64,000 nucleotides of DNA from Loxodes magnus (lineage: Eukaryota; Ciliophora; Karyorelictea; Loxodida; Loxodidae). Positions 38,774-51,827 of the stretch are shown one piece after another; the first letter of the stretch is position 1, and each line of letters begins with the position of its first letter. The position numbers and the translations under genes are program-made. The DNA lies in the NCBI GenBank assembly GCA_946699065.1, contig CAMPDV010000386.1, forward strand, positions 62,001 through 126,000. The letters are read 5' to 3'. The notes under the pieces are model-generated. The model was not told the origin of the DNA. It did not search any database and was given only the letters and a program-made list of their open reading frames with translations.

Positions 38774-40281
38774 GATTATTATTGAAGAATTTTTATTTAA
38801 GTTATTTCATTTCCAGAAATAAGAACTTTTCCTTACTTATTAATAAAGAATTCCCCTTAAACTAATAAGCTTAAATTCTTAGTAAATAGTCGTTTGCTCT
38901 GTCTAAATTTTTAATTTTCTATTTAAAAAATTGTTTATATAAATGATGGTGAGAAAGAACAGCTCTATTCTCTTTAGATAAAGCTGATTATTATTAACTG
39001 AATTTAAAAAAATTAACTAAAAAGGATTTTTAAGAAAGGCTTAATAAAGTAAATTATCTAGTTTATTTATAATTTTTATTATTTTAAGGTTAAAAGTATT
39101 TCTAAGATAAATCTAACTTTAGAACCTTTTAGTTTACTTGCTTAACTAATAATATTTATTTCTGCTTAATAAGTTAAATATTGTTTAAATAAGCTACAAT
39201 GTAAAGTAGACTAAGATCTTTTTAATTTCAAGTATCCATTTAATAGAAATAAAATAAGATGTATAATGCTTTAAAACTAAATTAAAGGATTTAATTTTAA
39301 ACAAGGAATGAAACACTTTAGCTAATTAATTTTTGTAATTATGATAGCATGACTTAGTTTAATAATTTCCTTTATTTTGTTACTAGTTAATTATTTATCA
39401 AGTAGTATAAAGGAATTACATAGAAAGCAATATAACTAAATTTCAAGTTGAGAAAAATAGTTAATAAAGTTATAGCTTCTGCTACTCTCTCGAAAGCAAA
39501 ATCTATCAAATAATTATTTTAATGTAAAAGATAAAAATGACTAATGATAGACTTACTTGATGAAGACTTAGCAAGTTTCTATAAAGCAATATATAGGAGT
39601 ATAATTTAAGGGAATAGAATAAGTTGTAATTATTTCTATTTGGTATATTGATTTAAAATTTAAAATTGCCCTATGAGCTGCATCTTATTTAACTAAATTG
39701 AAAAAGTAAAGCATCAAGTTAAATAAATAATATACTTATTTTATGTCTTAGATAAAATGGATATAAGAAACACTAAAATTGAGCATTTCTGCAGCAAGCA
39801 TGGCTAATTAAGATAAAATTAAAAAATATATTTGAGATATTTGAATTTTGATATGATTGAGCAGAATAAGTTAACTCAGTAAACTAAACTAATAATAAAA
39901 TATAAAAAATAACTAGATAAATTTAACTAAAGTCTATTATAATATAATTTATTTAAACTAAGCATTAACTAGAACCGCATTACAGCTTAAAGTCACTATT
40001 AATGGAAAAGCTTTATAGATAAAATTAATAAAAAAAGCAATAAATTATAAGGAAAAGTTATAACGAAATCAAATAATGTTTCTAATAGACATTAAGGTAA
40101 AAGAACAGAGTGATAGTTGAATTATTTTGATATAGCGACTGGAATAATAATTAGATTTAATTTTTGAATAATTTCTAATGAAATAATGTAAATAAAATTT
40201 TAGTAAACTAATAGATATTTATATCATAATTTTTTTATTAAGGAGTTTATATACAAATTCATAATTAATACATAATCAAAT
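38774..40281. other. AT-rich spacer
   Basis: No gene seen. Confidence 0.5.
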
Positions 40282-42537
40282 ATGAATATAGAGTTAATAT
40301 TATTTCCAGTTGTCTAAGAAGAAAATAAATCCTTGGATATTTTACCTTAAAGGATTGAGAAATAGGAAAAACTGAACTAAGGAAATTTTAAATTCTAAAA
40401 TGTACTCTTAAATCCATAGATTTCTATAGTGTTAAATTAATCTGACGCATATAGTAGCTGCTTATAAGTAAAAGACAAGTTTATAAATTACTGTTCTAAA
40501 TTTATAATAGGCAAGGAATCTGCCTATAAGACTCATTCAAATTTAGTAATGTCAAGGAAGACTATCCTTAAAGGAGGAAGTATACACTACCATCATAACA
40601 TGACATAAAAACAGGAAAAAGATAAAAAAGAAAGCGAAATTTAGAGCAGAAACATTAGTAATGGCTAGAAAAATATAAGCAAGAAGAAGAAAGACAAAAA
40701 ATTGAAAAGCTGCTAAGATTAGTTTCTTTCTGGATGTACCTTAATCTATAGTAGTAAATGTGAATAAAAGCTATAATAGAATATAAAAAATCAAATCTTA
40801 ACTAGCTAAAATTCTCTATAACTCTAACAAAGCCAAGAAACTACTTCAGATTAAATTACCTAACTATAGCCTTACCTCATCTAACGTATTTTTGAGTTTT
40901 TGAACTTCCAAGAAATAAATAAAATGCTACAAGTTTCTAAGAAACTGTAATAAAAAAAATTCAAAATCCACAAGTTGATTTATAGTCAATTTGAAGTAAT
41001 CGATGTTAGCCCGCATATAAATGAAGGCTAATAGGATGATACAATAAAAATTAACAGAATTTTAGACTAATCTTTCAAGCAATTTACTAAATAAATGGTA
41101 TTAAGAACACCAGAAACTTTAGAAATCTTACTACTATGACGAGATGTTTTTGAATTTTATATAGAATAAATAAATTAAAATATACTAGCAAGCTTAAAAT
41201 AATCAATACTCTACGATTAATAATAGCAAGATAAAGACTCAGTCTATCGTTAAATTAAGAAAAATTAGAAGCAATCTTTAGGAGAAAGAATAAAGGAAAT
41301 TAAGTTAAAAGAAATTTAGAATTACATCTAATTATCACCTTTATTTGATGCTTGTAAAAATTTAGAAACTTTTAAATATTATGGTAATCTAAACGACTCG
41401 CAAATCTAAATAAATAGAGCCAGAAACAAATTAAAATACTTCAAACTGATAAGTAATCTAATAAACGGCTAGTTTCTAGTTTAAAACTGCGATAAGCTTA
41501 AATTGGAAAGTTTATCTATTTAAAGTTAAAACTTAAGAATGGAATTTTTATAAGGGTATTTAAATAAAAATGGACGTAATCTTCAGACTTTAAAGCTGTA
41601 CTAATGCAAAGAAATAAGTGAAAATCTCTTTGCTTTATGTCCTTAACTATTAAAATTTACTTTCTCTGATGATTAAAGGATTTCTACTTCTTAGTTCATC
41701 TAGAATATAAGTATAGCTAAAAACATAACTTAATTAAAGCTATAGCATGTATAGCTTCCAAATATTAATTAAGCTTTTGAGAACTTATTTACCAAGTGGG
41801 GAGCTTAATTAAGGAGCTTTAAGTTAATTGACTAGGATTAAATAAACGATGATATGGTAAAAATGATTATAATAAAATGTCCAATTATTGAAACTTTAAG
41901 CCTTGACCTCTGTCCATAAATAAGCGATTAAGGAGTTTTATTTATAATACAAAACTAACAGAATATCAAGAATTTAAGCCTGCAATAAATGGCTCGAATT
42001 ACAGACAAGGGATTTGCTATAAAGGATAAAAGCAAATAAAATTACTCTTTTTATAAATAAGCTATAACACTAAATTTAACAGGAAGCCAAAATATTAGTT
42101 TATAGAAGATAAGTTCCATATAAAAATAATTTAGCAATATTAAAGTCATTCATGACAAAAAAGTTATAGCATCTTAGAAAAAAGTTATTATTCTAAACTA
42201 GAAGCAAGAAGTCGTTTAAAATGATTGATTGGAAGTTGAAGAACTGAAAAACAATCTGCTTAATTAGAATTTCTCTTTCTAAGTTAGTTAAAACAAATAA
42301 AATAGATCTCTTATCATTAATGATGATCCTGTACTCTAAATTGTTTATCTATTAAATACAATGTATAACCTACTAATATTATTTAAGAAAAAGTTTTTCT
42401 TTTTAGAGAAAGAATTTTCGTTTTTAATAGTAATTTTCAAGCAATAATCTTACTAAATAATTTTAACATAATCAAAAAAGTCATAAAATCATTAAAAAAT
42501 TGAGACTAAATAAACTTAATTTGAACTAATGATTTGA
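40282..42537 (+). CDS. F-box / leucine-rich-repeat protein (AMN1/FBXL-like)
   Basis: A 751-residue frame from ATG (MNIELILFPVVQEE). The N-terminal about 190 residues are Ser/Lys/Gln-rich and unstructured. Residues about 195-235 form an F-box: LQPYLIQRIFEFLNFQEINK followed by MLQVSKKLQQKKF. Residues about 350-620 form leucine-rich repeats of the Cys-containing type: LQTLKLYQCKEISENLFALC, ETLSLDLCPQISDQGVLFII, NIKNLSLQQMARITDKGFAI. Known: F-box/LRR proteins are substrate receptors of SCF ubiquitin ligases, with the LRR binding the target. The last 130 residues after the repeats are weakly coding. An in-frame TGA at about 42229 (QND-TGA-LEVEELK) could be the true stop; I read it as Trp because the following acidic stretch looks coding. 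Confidence 0.8.
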
Positions 42538-43099
42538 GAATAGACTCAGATCCATTTTACATTAAAGACTTTATTTATTTTAGATAGAGGCTTGTAATTC
42601 TTTGAAATAAATAATAATCATTAGTTATTTTTAATATTTTTAGAAAATTTAATTGTTTATTATTAAAAGAATGTTTATTAAACTCTTATTTAAATGCTTG
42701 TATCTTATATTAAAATAAGATAGATTTAATATGTTTTATAATAAATATACTAAACGATCTTTATTTTATTCCTAGTAATTTAACTTTAGTAATTACTATT
42801 AAGATATTAATTTTAATATCAAGTCTGTTATGTAGTATTTTTTTATACTTTTGGTTATATCACGATATCTATCTCATACTTTACTAATAAATTTAAAAGC
42901 TTTATTAATAATAAATTAGAATCTATCATTATGATGATGAAGCTTAATCAATTAAAGTATTTTATAAGTCAAATATATTGAAAATATGTATATTATTTAG
43001 ATGAGAGATCTTGACTTAGTTTTAAAGAGATTCTAAAATCTAATATAAGTTTAATAATTTATTAATATAAAAATTATTGCTTTAGGGATACTAAAGTCA
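42538..43099. other. AT-rich spacer between convergent genes
   Basis: 3' flanks of the F-box/LRR and Ap4A phosphorylase genes; nothing else seen. Confidence 0.5.
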
Positions 43100-44101
43100 T
43101 CAATCTTGGTTAGAGAAAGCTGCATTTTTTAGAACATTTAAAAATCCATGATATCTGAGCTTTTAGAGATGCTCTTCATTTTTAACAACTATTATTCCAG
43201 CGTAGCATAAAGCTCCCAAACTTATTTACTCAAAAGCTAAACTTTTACTGCGAGGCACTAACATCATTCAATCATTCATTAGCAAAAGATTGTAAGGTAT
43301 TAATGCTACTTTCTGTTTCTCAAGAAACTATTCAAAACTATTTTCTGTTACATGCTCCTTAATGATTTTTAAATGTGAGCAAAGAGATATATAACTTTTA
43401 ACCAAGTCCTTAGAATTCTTTATATCAAGCTTCATCAATGCATGCTTAAATTGAAAGAGAGGTAAAGTGAATACTTAGAATGCTTACTACAAATCAACTA
43501 TACTCTAAACATAATTTTATATTGGGATTTATTTTCTTTCTAAGTTATGAAGAGGAATTATTTAAATATGCTTATGTTGCTAACTTGCACCTGCAACTTT
43601 ACCTCCGTTATAAAAACCTATCGCCTTAAGTTCTTTAATCACCCTCCAGGTATTAAAAAGATCATTTTCATTTAGATAATTTTCTTAACTTTCAAACTAA
43701 GTAGTTGTAATTAAAAGATGCTACCTTGTTAATTAGTATTTGTTAAATAATAAGCGATGAGTTTATGAAAGGTCACAAATAAATCTTCCTGTCTCATATG
43801 GAGGAAGAAATGGATTTATCTTTCCCTAATCTTTTTTGGTTTATACAATAGAAGCAGATTTAATAGCTAAAAACTTTATATTTTAATCTTCAATTTCATG
43901 TCAACTTTCGCTAAGTTATTCTACAAATAATGAAGAATTATTTTACTCTAATTTGTCAATTAATGTTTATAAATTTGAATTGCCAAAGCTTCTCTGTAAA
44001 CTGTTTTTCTTACTAAGATAATTAAATGCTATATTTGCTGCCTAAGCCTTTTATCTTGTGCTGATTGATCTTCAATTTATTACTATATTTTTAAGTTCCA
44101 T
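43100..44101 (-). CDS. Ap4A phosphorylase / ATP adenylyltransferase
   Basis: A 333-residue, intron-free frame from ATG, ending in tandem TGA TGA. Family landmarks in order: NPFLPPYE, then RQHLLITTTQFESQ, then the catalytic histidine motif GASQQHKHIQIIPL at about residues 168-180 (H-x-H-x-Q of the HIT superfamily), then LLMNDWMMLVPRSKS, and the C-terminal domain LGALCYAGIIVVKNEEHL. The conserved Trp of NDWMMLVPRS is a TGA codon at residue 278, direct evidence that UGA is Trp. Known reaction: Ap4A + phosphate gives ADP + ATP (yeast Apa1/Apa2 type, EC 2.7.7.53), a cytosolic enzyme controlling dinucleoside polyphosphates. Length matches the family. Confidence 0.93.
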
Positions 44102-46047
44102 TTTATAAAAAATCCCTTTAACTCTTAGAATTTTATTTAAGCTTTAATATTCCATATCTATAACTATTATTTATCTAAAGTTCAAATACAAAATACCTAA
44201 AGCCAAAAACTATAAACGTAGGATAAAAGACATAACTAATAAAAACAGCTTTAGAGTCTTAAGGTTGATATATAAGCTTAATCCACAAGATTATCCATTG
44301 ATAAAAAAATTGTTTCTTATTATATAAAATATATTCTCAATAACTTGCTTATACTCAATACAAGTATAAGCTTATTTTAGATTTTATTTTAAATAAAGGG
44401 AGTGTGGACATTTCCCATAAATTCTAAGTATATTTTCTACAAATTTTAAAATTGTATAGATGTTTGGTTTTATAATTATAGTAAAGATGCATAGTGGATA
44501 TTAGATTGATATAGATTTATCTATTTACTAGGATATTAAAATATGCTTGCTCTTTAAATAAATTAGTTTAAATAAAAAATTATGAAAATAGAACCAAATT
44601 AAGTTGAGACATCTAGAAATAAGATTAAACATATGAAAAAATAGAATTGGTTTATTTTACCAAGTAGAGTAGTTATAAATATCTAATAAAAAATCTAATA
44701 TTATAAAGCTATTATATCTAACAATTTTGGAATAGTCTCTATTTAATAAATTTGGCATGATAAATTATTTCGATACCTAGGTAAAAAAATCAAAATATAA
44801 GTGAATATTTGGAGTGGAAATTGAATGATATATCTTCACTTTTTTTCTTAATTTTTAATAATAATAAGTTTATATTAGACAATATTTTTCTTTATAAATG
44901 TTTATTTAGGAAAATACAAAGGAAATTCAATTTAACTACTTATTTTATATTCCCTGCTAAATTAATTTTTTATTTTAAAAGGAAAAACTAAACTTTCTCA
45001 TTTAATGATAAATATTCTAGACCGAAAAAAATGTAGATTTTAGTATGAAAATTTTTGATTATTTAAACCTATTAAATTTAGAATTTTAAAATATATAAAA
45101 AATAAATATTATAATAAAAAGACTCTTTACTAAAAGATAACTCTAGTAGTTAAAATATTTAAGATTAAGCTAGGTTTATTTCATCTACAATTATATTTTA
45201 GCAAAACTTAAAAATAAAAAATTGAGCTCAAATGTAATTCTCAAATTTTAAATTAGAATCTTCTTCATAATATCAAATATAGAATAAAGTAAAACCCAGA
45301 TTCTTTTAAGGAAGATAGTTTATAGTGAATTAATTAACAAACTAGCTTAAAATTCTTAAACTTCACTTATTTATTCAAACAAAGGATATCAAAAAAATAG
45401 CTTATTTATTCATAAAAACCTAAATTTATTCAAAAATAGTAAATAAAAAAATGTATAAAGCTTAGTTGCTTAGTATTAGTTAAAAAATAACCTAGAGTTA
45501 TTTTTAAGGAAATGTATTCTATTTTAAATTAGATATTAGTACTTACTGTATAACTAAAATAAACTTTTAATTTCTAGTTATGTGAAATTACCTTTCAATT
45601 TAAAATAATTTCTATATTATAGATCTATTGAAGAGAAGATAATAAAATAGGTATGGCAAAAGCTTGGATTTATAAATAGATATTTTTAATTAAAAGAATT
45701 ATAAGTTTATAAATTTGGGAATAGCTTGAACAATATATTAATAAAAAGCTTATTCAGGATTTAATTTTGAATAGTCTATTTATCTTAAGATGTATATCTC
45801 CTTTAATCTAAGTGTAGATAATTAAAAAAATTAAAGTTAGAATATAATTAAAAATTATAAAGATTTAGAGAGCTTATAATTAAATATAATACTAAACAGT
45901 ATATTTGGCAATTATTTTAAATAATAGTTGATATTATTTATTAAAGAGAGCACTTATAAGGTTAATTTTGTTTGACTGAATTAAAATTAGCTTGGATTAG
46001 ATAAATTTCTATTTATAGAACAGATTTTAATTATAAATTATTAAAAT
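44102..46047. other. AT-rich spacer
   Basis: No supported gene. A (+) open frame near 44809 translates to Phe/Leu/Asn-rich noise. Confidence 0.5.
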
Positions 46048-46428
46048 ATGAAAAATCAGTTGCTAACTATATTTATATTCTTGATCACTATAGATTTTAC
46101 GCAGTCCTGAGCGCCTGTTAATAATGCCTGCAAAAAAACATGCTTTAAAATAACTCCAAGAGGAAATTCTATAGCTTTGAACCTCTGCACATATCGATGT
46201 ATGTCTAATCATTGCTTCGATTTAATTTTTGGTGATTTAGATGTTGGATCTGATTTTGAAGTAGATTAATCATTTGAAAGTGTTGTTGAAAATAGGCAGT
46301 AAGAGTTTAGACGATGTTGGAGAACACATCCTGAATGGTAAAGAAAACTAGATAACCTAGACATGAAGATAGATCTTTAACACATAAACTAATAATTTGG
46401 ATATTTAATATTAATTTTATATAATTGA
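46048..46428 (+). CDS. Small secreted cysteine-rich protein
   Basis: A 126-residue frame from ATG to TGA. Residues 1-22 form a strong signal peptide (MKNQLLTIFIFLITIDFTQS-W-A; the Trp is TGA). The mature part begins APVNNACKKTCFKI and carries C-x3-C, then LCTYRCMSNHCFDLIFGD (C-x3-C-x4-C) and a later single Cys (FRRCWRTHPEW): six cysteines in under 90 residues, with an acidic middle. This suggests a disulfide-stabilised secreted or surface protein. Ciliates secrete Cys-rich pheromones and cortical or extrusome proteins, but I see no basis for choosing among these. The last 15 residues may be downstream of the true stop. Confidence 0.7.
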
Positions 46429-48793
46429 AATCTCTAAGCTATTTCGCTTCGATGCATTTGCTGAAATAAAGAACGCCGATTCTTTTTGCATGCTAGAATT
46501 TATGAACTTTCTTCTTTATTTTTACTTATTTATTTTACATCTGATGGAAGTATAATTTTTATTAATTTACTAAATAAAATTGATGCTCGAATATAGATAT
46601 ACTTTAAAGTTGATAGTAAATCCTAAGCTTCTCTAGTTGTTCTTTAATTTATTAATTGAACTATTATACTAATTAATTTCTACTATCAATTAAAAAAATG
46701 AAAAATAGATCAGATTTCTATTTATTCCTGTTTAAAGAATTTGTCTATAATTTTCTCAGCTTTTACTAAAGAAAGAGTCTAAGCAATACTATTTTTTTTA
46801 ATGTAATACTGTATTTGGCTTATTCAAATTTAGCTTTCTAATTAACCTTTTTATTTTCCATTCAATCGCAAATTTTTATATCTGAGTCTTATGCTTCCAA
46901 AAATTTAAATTAAGAATTTATACTCTATAGGAAAAATTTTAAAGTTGCTTATCAAATCCTTCTTAATCTATTGTTCTAAATATAATAAATAAAATAACTA
47001 AATTTAACCATTAATAATCATAAGGCTTAAATTAATTTTTCATTTATTCTGCAAAAGCTTAACTTTCTTCCTAAAGATAGAAGAAATAATTCCCTAATTT
47101 AAAATTAAAATTGATTTTTTATATTAAAACACTAAAATTAAAGTTCTAATTTATTGCTATGATTAATTATTTATTTTATCTAGTAGAAAATTAATTTCTA
47201 AAATAATAGAGTATAAACTAAAGGAATATCATTAATAAACTCACTACATTTTATGAGCTTCTGCTTTAAATCATCTTAAAAATTGCTTAGAATTTACCTT
47301 TTTTTTAATTTCTGCCCCCTTAAATAAATTAGCCGATATGATCTAAGCTTTCCCTTGATTATAAAATTTAGAGTGTTTTTATTACTTTTTGTGTGATTTA
47401 GTTTTAAGATTCTATTTTTAAGTTATTTAATTATAGGAAATGAAATAAGAATTTAATTGTTTTTGTAGCTTGTTTAATGAGTTAAGAACTAGATATCATT
47501 CTAAAAGCAATGCGTAATAAAAGATTTGTAATTTTATCTTTTATTATTTAGATTAAATAACTTCAAAACCTTTGCTTAAAACATCTAAAATGCTTTATTT
47601 AAGCCAAATATTTTATATCTAGGAATATTTCATATAACTTTAAGGAAAATGCTATCTAGCAAGCCACTATTATTATTTTTCTAAAGATATCTATAAAGTA
47701 TTAAAAGCTTAGTGTAAATAAGGTTATTATATCTTTCTAACTATATTTATAAAATAATTAAAAAGAGTATTAGATCAAGATAGTTATAATAATAATAATA
47801 CAGACCAAGCTACCACCATTAGATAAATTTTATCTAAATTATCGCAATTTTTATAATGAAATCATAACTTTTTTAAAAAGAAAGGATCTAATTAACAAAT
47901 CTTTTAAAAGGAAACTAATAACAAAATTTTGTATTGTTACTCTTAATCTCTCTAGGAATTTTTCTTTGACTCATAGCTAAAGAATATTGCTAAAAATGTA
48001 AAATTAATAAATAACCATAAAGAATTAAATTTTTAGTAGACTAATATAAGTAAAAGCATTCCAATATATAAGATTAAGCTCAAATGAATTTTTCATAACT
48101 ATAAAATAGATTTAATTATGTATTAGCGATAATTTAAATTGGTTATAGCTATTATTAATATATTCTGAAATTTCTAACTCATTTTCTTAGAATCATTTTT
48201 ACGAGTTTTTAAACTTTTTTCTTTAATTATCTTAATATAAAAATTAATAGTTTAATAGATATTAAGACTTAAGTTTGGATCAACAAGCTTATGTTCCTTT
48301 GTAAGCATTAAAAGTTCTCAATTTTAGTTGATAACGAAATAATAACTGGAATATTTGGATATCTTCATTTATAGTTAAAATAAGATAGAATATAAAAGTT
48401 AATTGTCTTAAGATAAATAGATTTGAACATCTAAAGCCTAGATATTATTTTTCTGACTTAAGCAAAATCATTATATTTCTTTATTTTTAAACTACTAAAA
48501 GATATTTTTCTTCAATAGATATACCAGACAAACAGGCAAACATTAAATAATTGTTTTGATTATATATGCTTATTTCATAAAAAATAATAAGTTTAGTATC
48601 TGAAAAGATTGAGAAGAAGGTACTTTAAAACAATACATAAAAAAGGGAGCTGAAAGGCTCTATAACTCTATTTTTAAGAGATGAAATATCTAAAAATGGA
48701 TGAAAAATCATATTTACTTAAAAGCTATTAATTTTAATCTATAACAATAAACTTCTGCCTACTTCACATTAAGCAAGAGCTTTAAAAATACTC
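46429..48793. other. AT-rich spacer
   Basis: No supported gene or RNA. Confidence 0.5.
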
Positions 48794-49027
48794 ATGATGC
48801 TTCAAATTGAAATATATATTTTCATTTATAGCTTTAATTAGTTTATTGAAACTAGTTAATTGTAGAGAAGAAACTTAAGACAAAAAAATTTAATCAAGTT
48901 TGTAAATGATTCTATTTAAAATTGCAGATATAATAACAAAGTTGAAAATCAATAAACTAAAAGACAATTAGAGAGGTAAAAAGAATATGAATTGAAGACT
49001 ATAATGTCCTAAATACCTCAGAAATGA
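48794..49027 (+). CDS. Possible small basic protein
   Basis: A 77-residue frame from ATG ATG to TGA. After a hydrophobic start (MMLQIEIYIFIYSF) it reads like a Gln/Lys/Arg helix (VENQQTKRQLERQKEYELKT). It lies convergent to, and close to, the 3' end of the fatty acid hydroxylase gene. Support is compositional only. Confidence 0.25.
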
Positions 49028-49114
49028 AATGCTTAGTTGAAGATCGATCTATAAAGGAAAGTTTACATTATAAATATGAAAGCTTAAAGAAGTTTTGATT
49101 TAATAAGATCAAAA

Positions 49115-50431
49115 TCACACTTCTAAATATTAATATGGAATTTATTCATGAGATATTCTTTAGCAAATTAAGATAATAAAAAACTGAATAGAAGGGATTT
49201 AAATTAATAATTAATAAAGTCTAATAAAATGTTAAGTGGAGTTGAAGATGAAATCCCAAAAGGGGGAGGTAACACCGAATTTTATGTTTCCATCAGTATG
49301 AAAGTGGTGCTCTAAGTGCCATTTTTTAATAAAGTTTAAAAATTTTGTTGGAATTTGAAAATGATGAGCACTGTAATGCCAAACATCATAAACCGTATAT
49401 CCAAAAAAGTAACCTGCTAAAACAGCGTTCCATAAATTCCCGAAGATAAGCTTACTTAAAAAATAAAAAAAGCAAGCGAATGGAATACCTGCTGCAGGAG
49501 GAAATACTAACTTGTTTTCATCCATTGGAAACATATGATGGATACCATGAAGAGTAAAATGCAAAATATATCAGAATTTATTTTAAGGCATTCATACTTC
49601 ACAGTGGAAAAGGAATCTATGAAGTAAATATTCTAAGAGAGTTCATAAAACTATTCCAAAAATAAGGGATATGGCAGTCTCTGTTTAATTATTTTAAATC
49701 AGAGACAAATGGACAAAATAACTTGAAATAGGAATTCACATTAAAGGAATTACCCACCATTTTGTTTAGGCGAAGTATGTATCCAAAAATTTGTTATCAA
49801 AATAAATGCAATTGACATCTTAGGGCTTACTAGTCATTTCTACGTATTCTTTGATTGAAAGGTCTACTGTTAAAAGCTGTCAGAACATTCCTTTATTTAA
49901 TTCAATCTTTTATAACGTATTTTCTTACTTTCCTTTATTTTCACCGATCTTTTGATTGAGTTCTCCGATTTTATATTTCATTAATTGCTGGTCCGCATTA
50001 GACGAGTGATCAGCTTCTTTGTAGGCCTCTGTCATATCTTTAGCTCCTCCCAAAAAATCTACGAAACTTTAATCTCCTCCAGGATGTTTTTTTGCGAAAT
50101 CTGAAATGTCAATTATATCATTTCCATACAAAACCCAGCCATCTTAAAGTGTTTTGTGCTTGGCAACTTCCTCTTTAGTGAAAAATCCAGATTAATTGTC
50201 TTAAACAAGCTCTCCAATTTTCATTTTTTATATCAATTTCAAAGCATCCTCACTGTGATTGACCTCTTTAAATACCTGAGTTATATCCTTGCCATAAAAA
50301 GAATCGAATTATTAAGAACCCCCAGGATGTTTAAAGTTAGTAATATCTATAACATCTTTTTAATTTCAGAGTACCCATCCATTCTCTTTGGTGTTATGCT
50401 TGCTAAGCTATTCCTCCGTTATTTTGTCCAT
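49115..50431 (-). CDS. FA2H: Fatty acid 2-hydroxylase with two tandem cytochrome b5 domains
   Basis: Starts MDKITEEQLSKHN. Residues about 5-77 form one cytochrome b5 domain (ITNFKHPGGS, haem His 35 and His 59 of NHSED). Residues about 83-155 form a second (FAKKHPGGDQSFVDFLGGA, His 116 and His 142 of DHSSN). The membrane di-iron hydroxylase follows: LLEYLLHRFLFH, TLHGIHHMFP, DVWHYSAHHF and KKWHLEHHFH supply the histidine clusters among hydrophobic helices, ending GVTSPFWDFIFNST. Known: Scs7/FA2H 2-hydroxylates the acyl chain of ceramides in the ER; family members carry one b5 domain, so the duplication is unusual. The family-like sequence ends at residue 399, where a TAA follows (49232). The first in-frame TGA gives 438 residues with a 39-residue unlike tail. 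Confidence 0.92.
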
Positions 50432-51742
50432 TTTTATTAACAAATCTTAAAGTTTAATTTATTTTACGCTTAAACGAATATAAATGAATTTTAAATAAAT
50501 ATCTTTTATATAGCTTACATCTATATTTATTATCAACGTCAATTAAGAATTTTCATAACTCATGCCCTTTACTATTAAAAGGGTTATGTTCTTTTGGGAG
50601 ATATCAACTTAAAAGCTTATGCTAGTTTTATTAATTTTATTTAGATAGCAGAACAATAAAAACGTGTTTCCACCTACATTTAATCTTCATGCTAATAAAT
50701 AAGTTTAAATAATTAAACACCCCATTGCTACCTTCCACCCATCACCTATTTATTATTCTTTCCTAATTATTTCAAATCTTATCACTTGAGTTATCCCTTT
50801 CAACAATCATTGCTTTTTATTAATTAGCTCATTCTTTTTGCGAGCTTAAATTCTAAAGGTATGCTCAATAAAAAATGATTTAAAGCAATAACTTTTATTA
50901 AATGATAAACAATACAAATGTTTGTCTATTGCTTTTAAAAAATTAATTATAGCTTACTATTTCATCCCTTTAAAATTACACTAGCTGTATATTTATTAAG
51001 CTCTTTGTTCAATTAATAAATATGATATTTATGATTTAAATTCTTTAGTGCTTAATAACTATTACTATCTTAAGATATGACTCTTTAAATAATTTTTGTC
51101 ATCTTTTATATAATTTCGATGACTGCTAAAGAAGGTAAGCAATTTATGCAATTTAGTACTTTTATATAACTATCATTGCTTATTCATTGCATATTCTAAA
51201 TAACTAAATAGAACTTTCTTTTATTAATCTTGAGAAAGCATCTGAAATTTTTTCATTACTGTTATTAAAGTTAAGCTTGATCTTTTTTATTAATTTTCAT
51301 AAGAAAAATTAAATAAATCTTAAAATAAACCAATTTATATATATTCATTGGTATAAATACCTATTCATTAATTTATGAAGCTCATTTTTTACAACTAAAA
51401 AGCTACATGAACCACTAATTAAATTTATATATCCTAAATACGATTATTAAAGTAGAAATTTTTAATTAAGATAATGATTGACTTTTATCTACATATTTTC
51501 AAAATAGCATCAAGATGACCCAGGAGTAAGCAAGAGCGGATGATTCAAAAATAATAATCATTACTTTTAATTAATATAAAGTCAAATCTAAACTAATTAG
51601 TTCTTTATGCAGTTCATAAGCTTAAAGAACTTTCCTTTTTATTTTAAACATTAATCTTAGATAATTTCGTGAGTTACTATAGTTATATAGTTAATAAAGT
51701 GAAATCATATCCTTATTATAAATTTCTGAGCTCTATTTTACA
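50432..51742. other. AT-rich spacer
   Basis: No gene seen between the hydroxylase start and the tRNA. Confidence 0.5.
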
Positions 51743-51822
51743 GACAGCGTGGCCGAGTGGTCTAAGGCGCTAGCTTTAGGCGCTAGTCTTTCGGGGCGTG
51801 GGTTCAAATCCCACCGCTGTCA
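51743..51822 (+). tRNA. tRNA-Leu (anticodon UAG)
   Basis: Acceptor arm GACAGCG pairs with CGCTGTC and discriminator A; no CCA is encoded. The D arm is GCCGAGTGG...AAGGC. The anticodon stem CTAGC/GCTAG encloses loop TTTAGGC with anticodon TAG at 51777-51779. A variable arm precedes the T arm GTGGG-TTCAAAT-CCCAC. It contains internal A- and B-box promoter sequences typical of RNA polymerase III genes. The anticodon decodes CUA Leu; it is not a suppressor of UAG. Confidence 0.97.
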
Positions 51823-51827
51823 TTTTT
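51823..51827 (+). terminator. RNA polymerase III terminator
   Basis: A TTTTT run directly follows the tRNA discriminator base. Confidence 0.85.

Noticed and set aside
44809-44991. Plus-strand ORF of 60 residues
   Set aside because: Phe/Leu/Asn/Lys noise in AT-rich spacer; no motif or composition shift.
50156-50440. Plus-strand ORF of 94 residues
   Set aside because: It is antisense to the tandem cytochrome b5 region of the hydroxylase.
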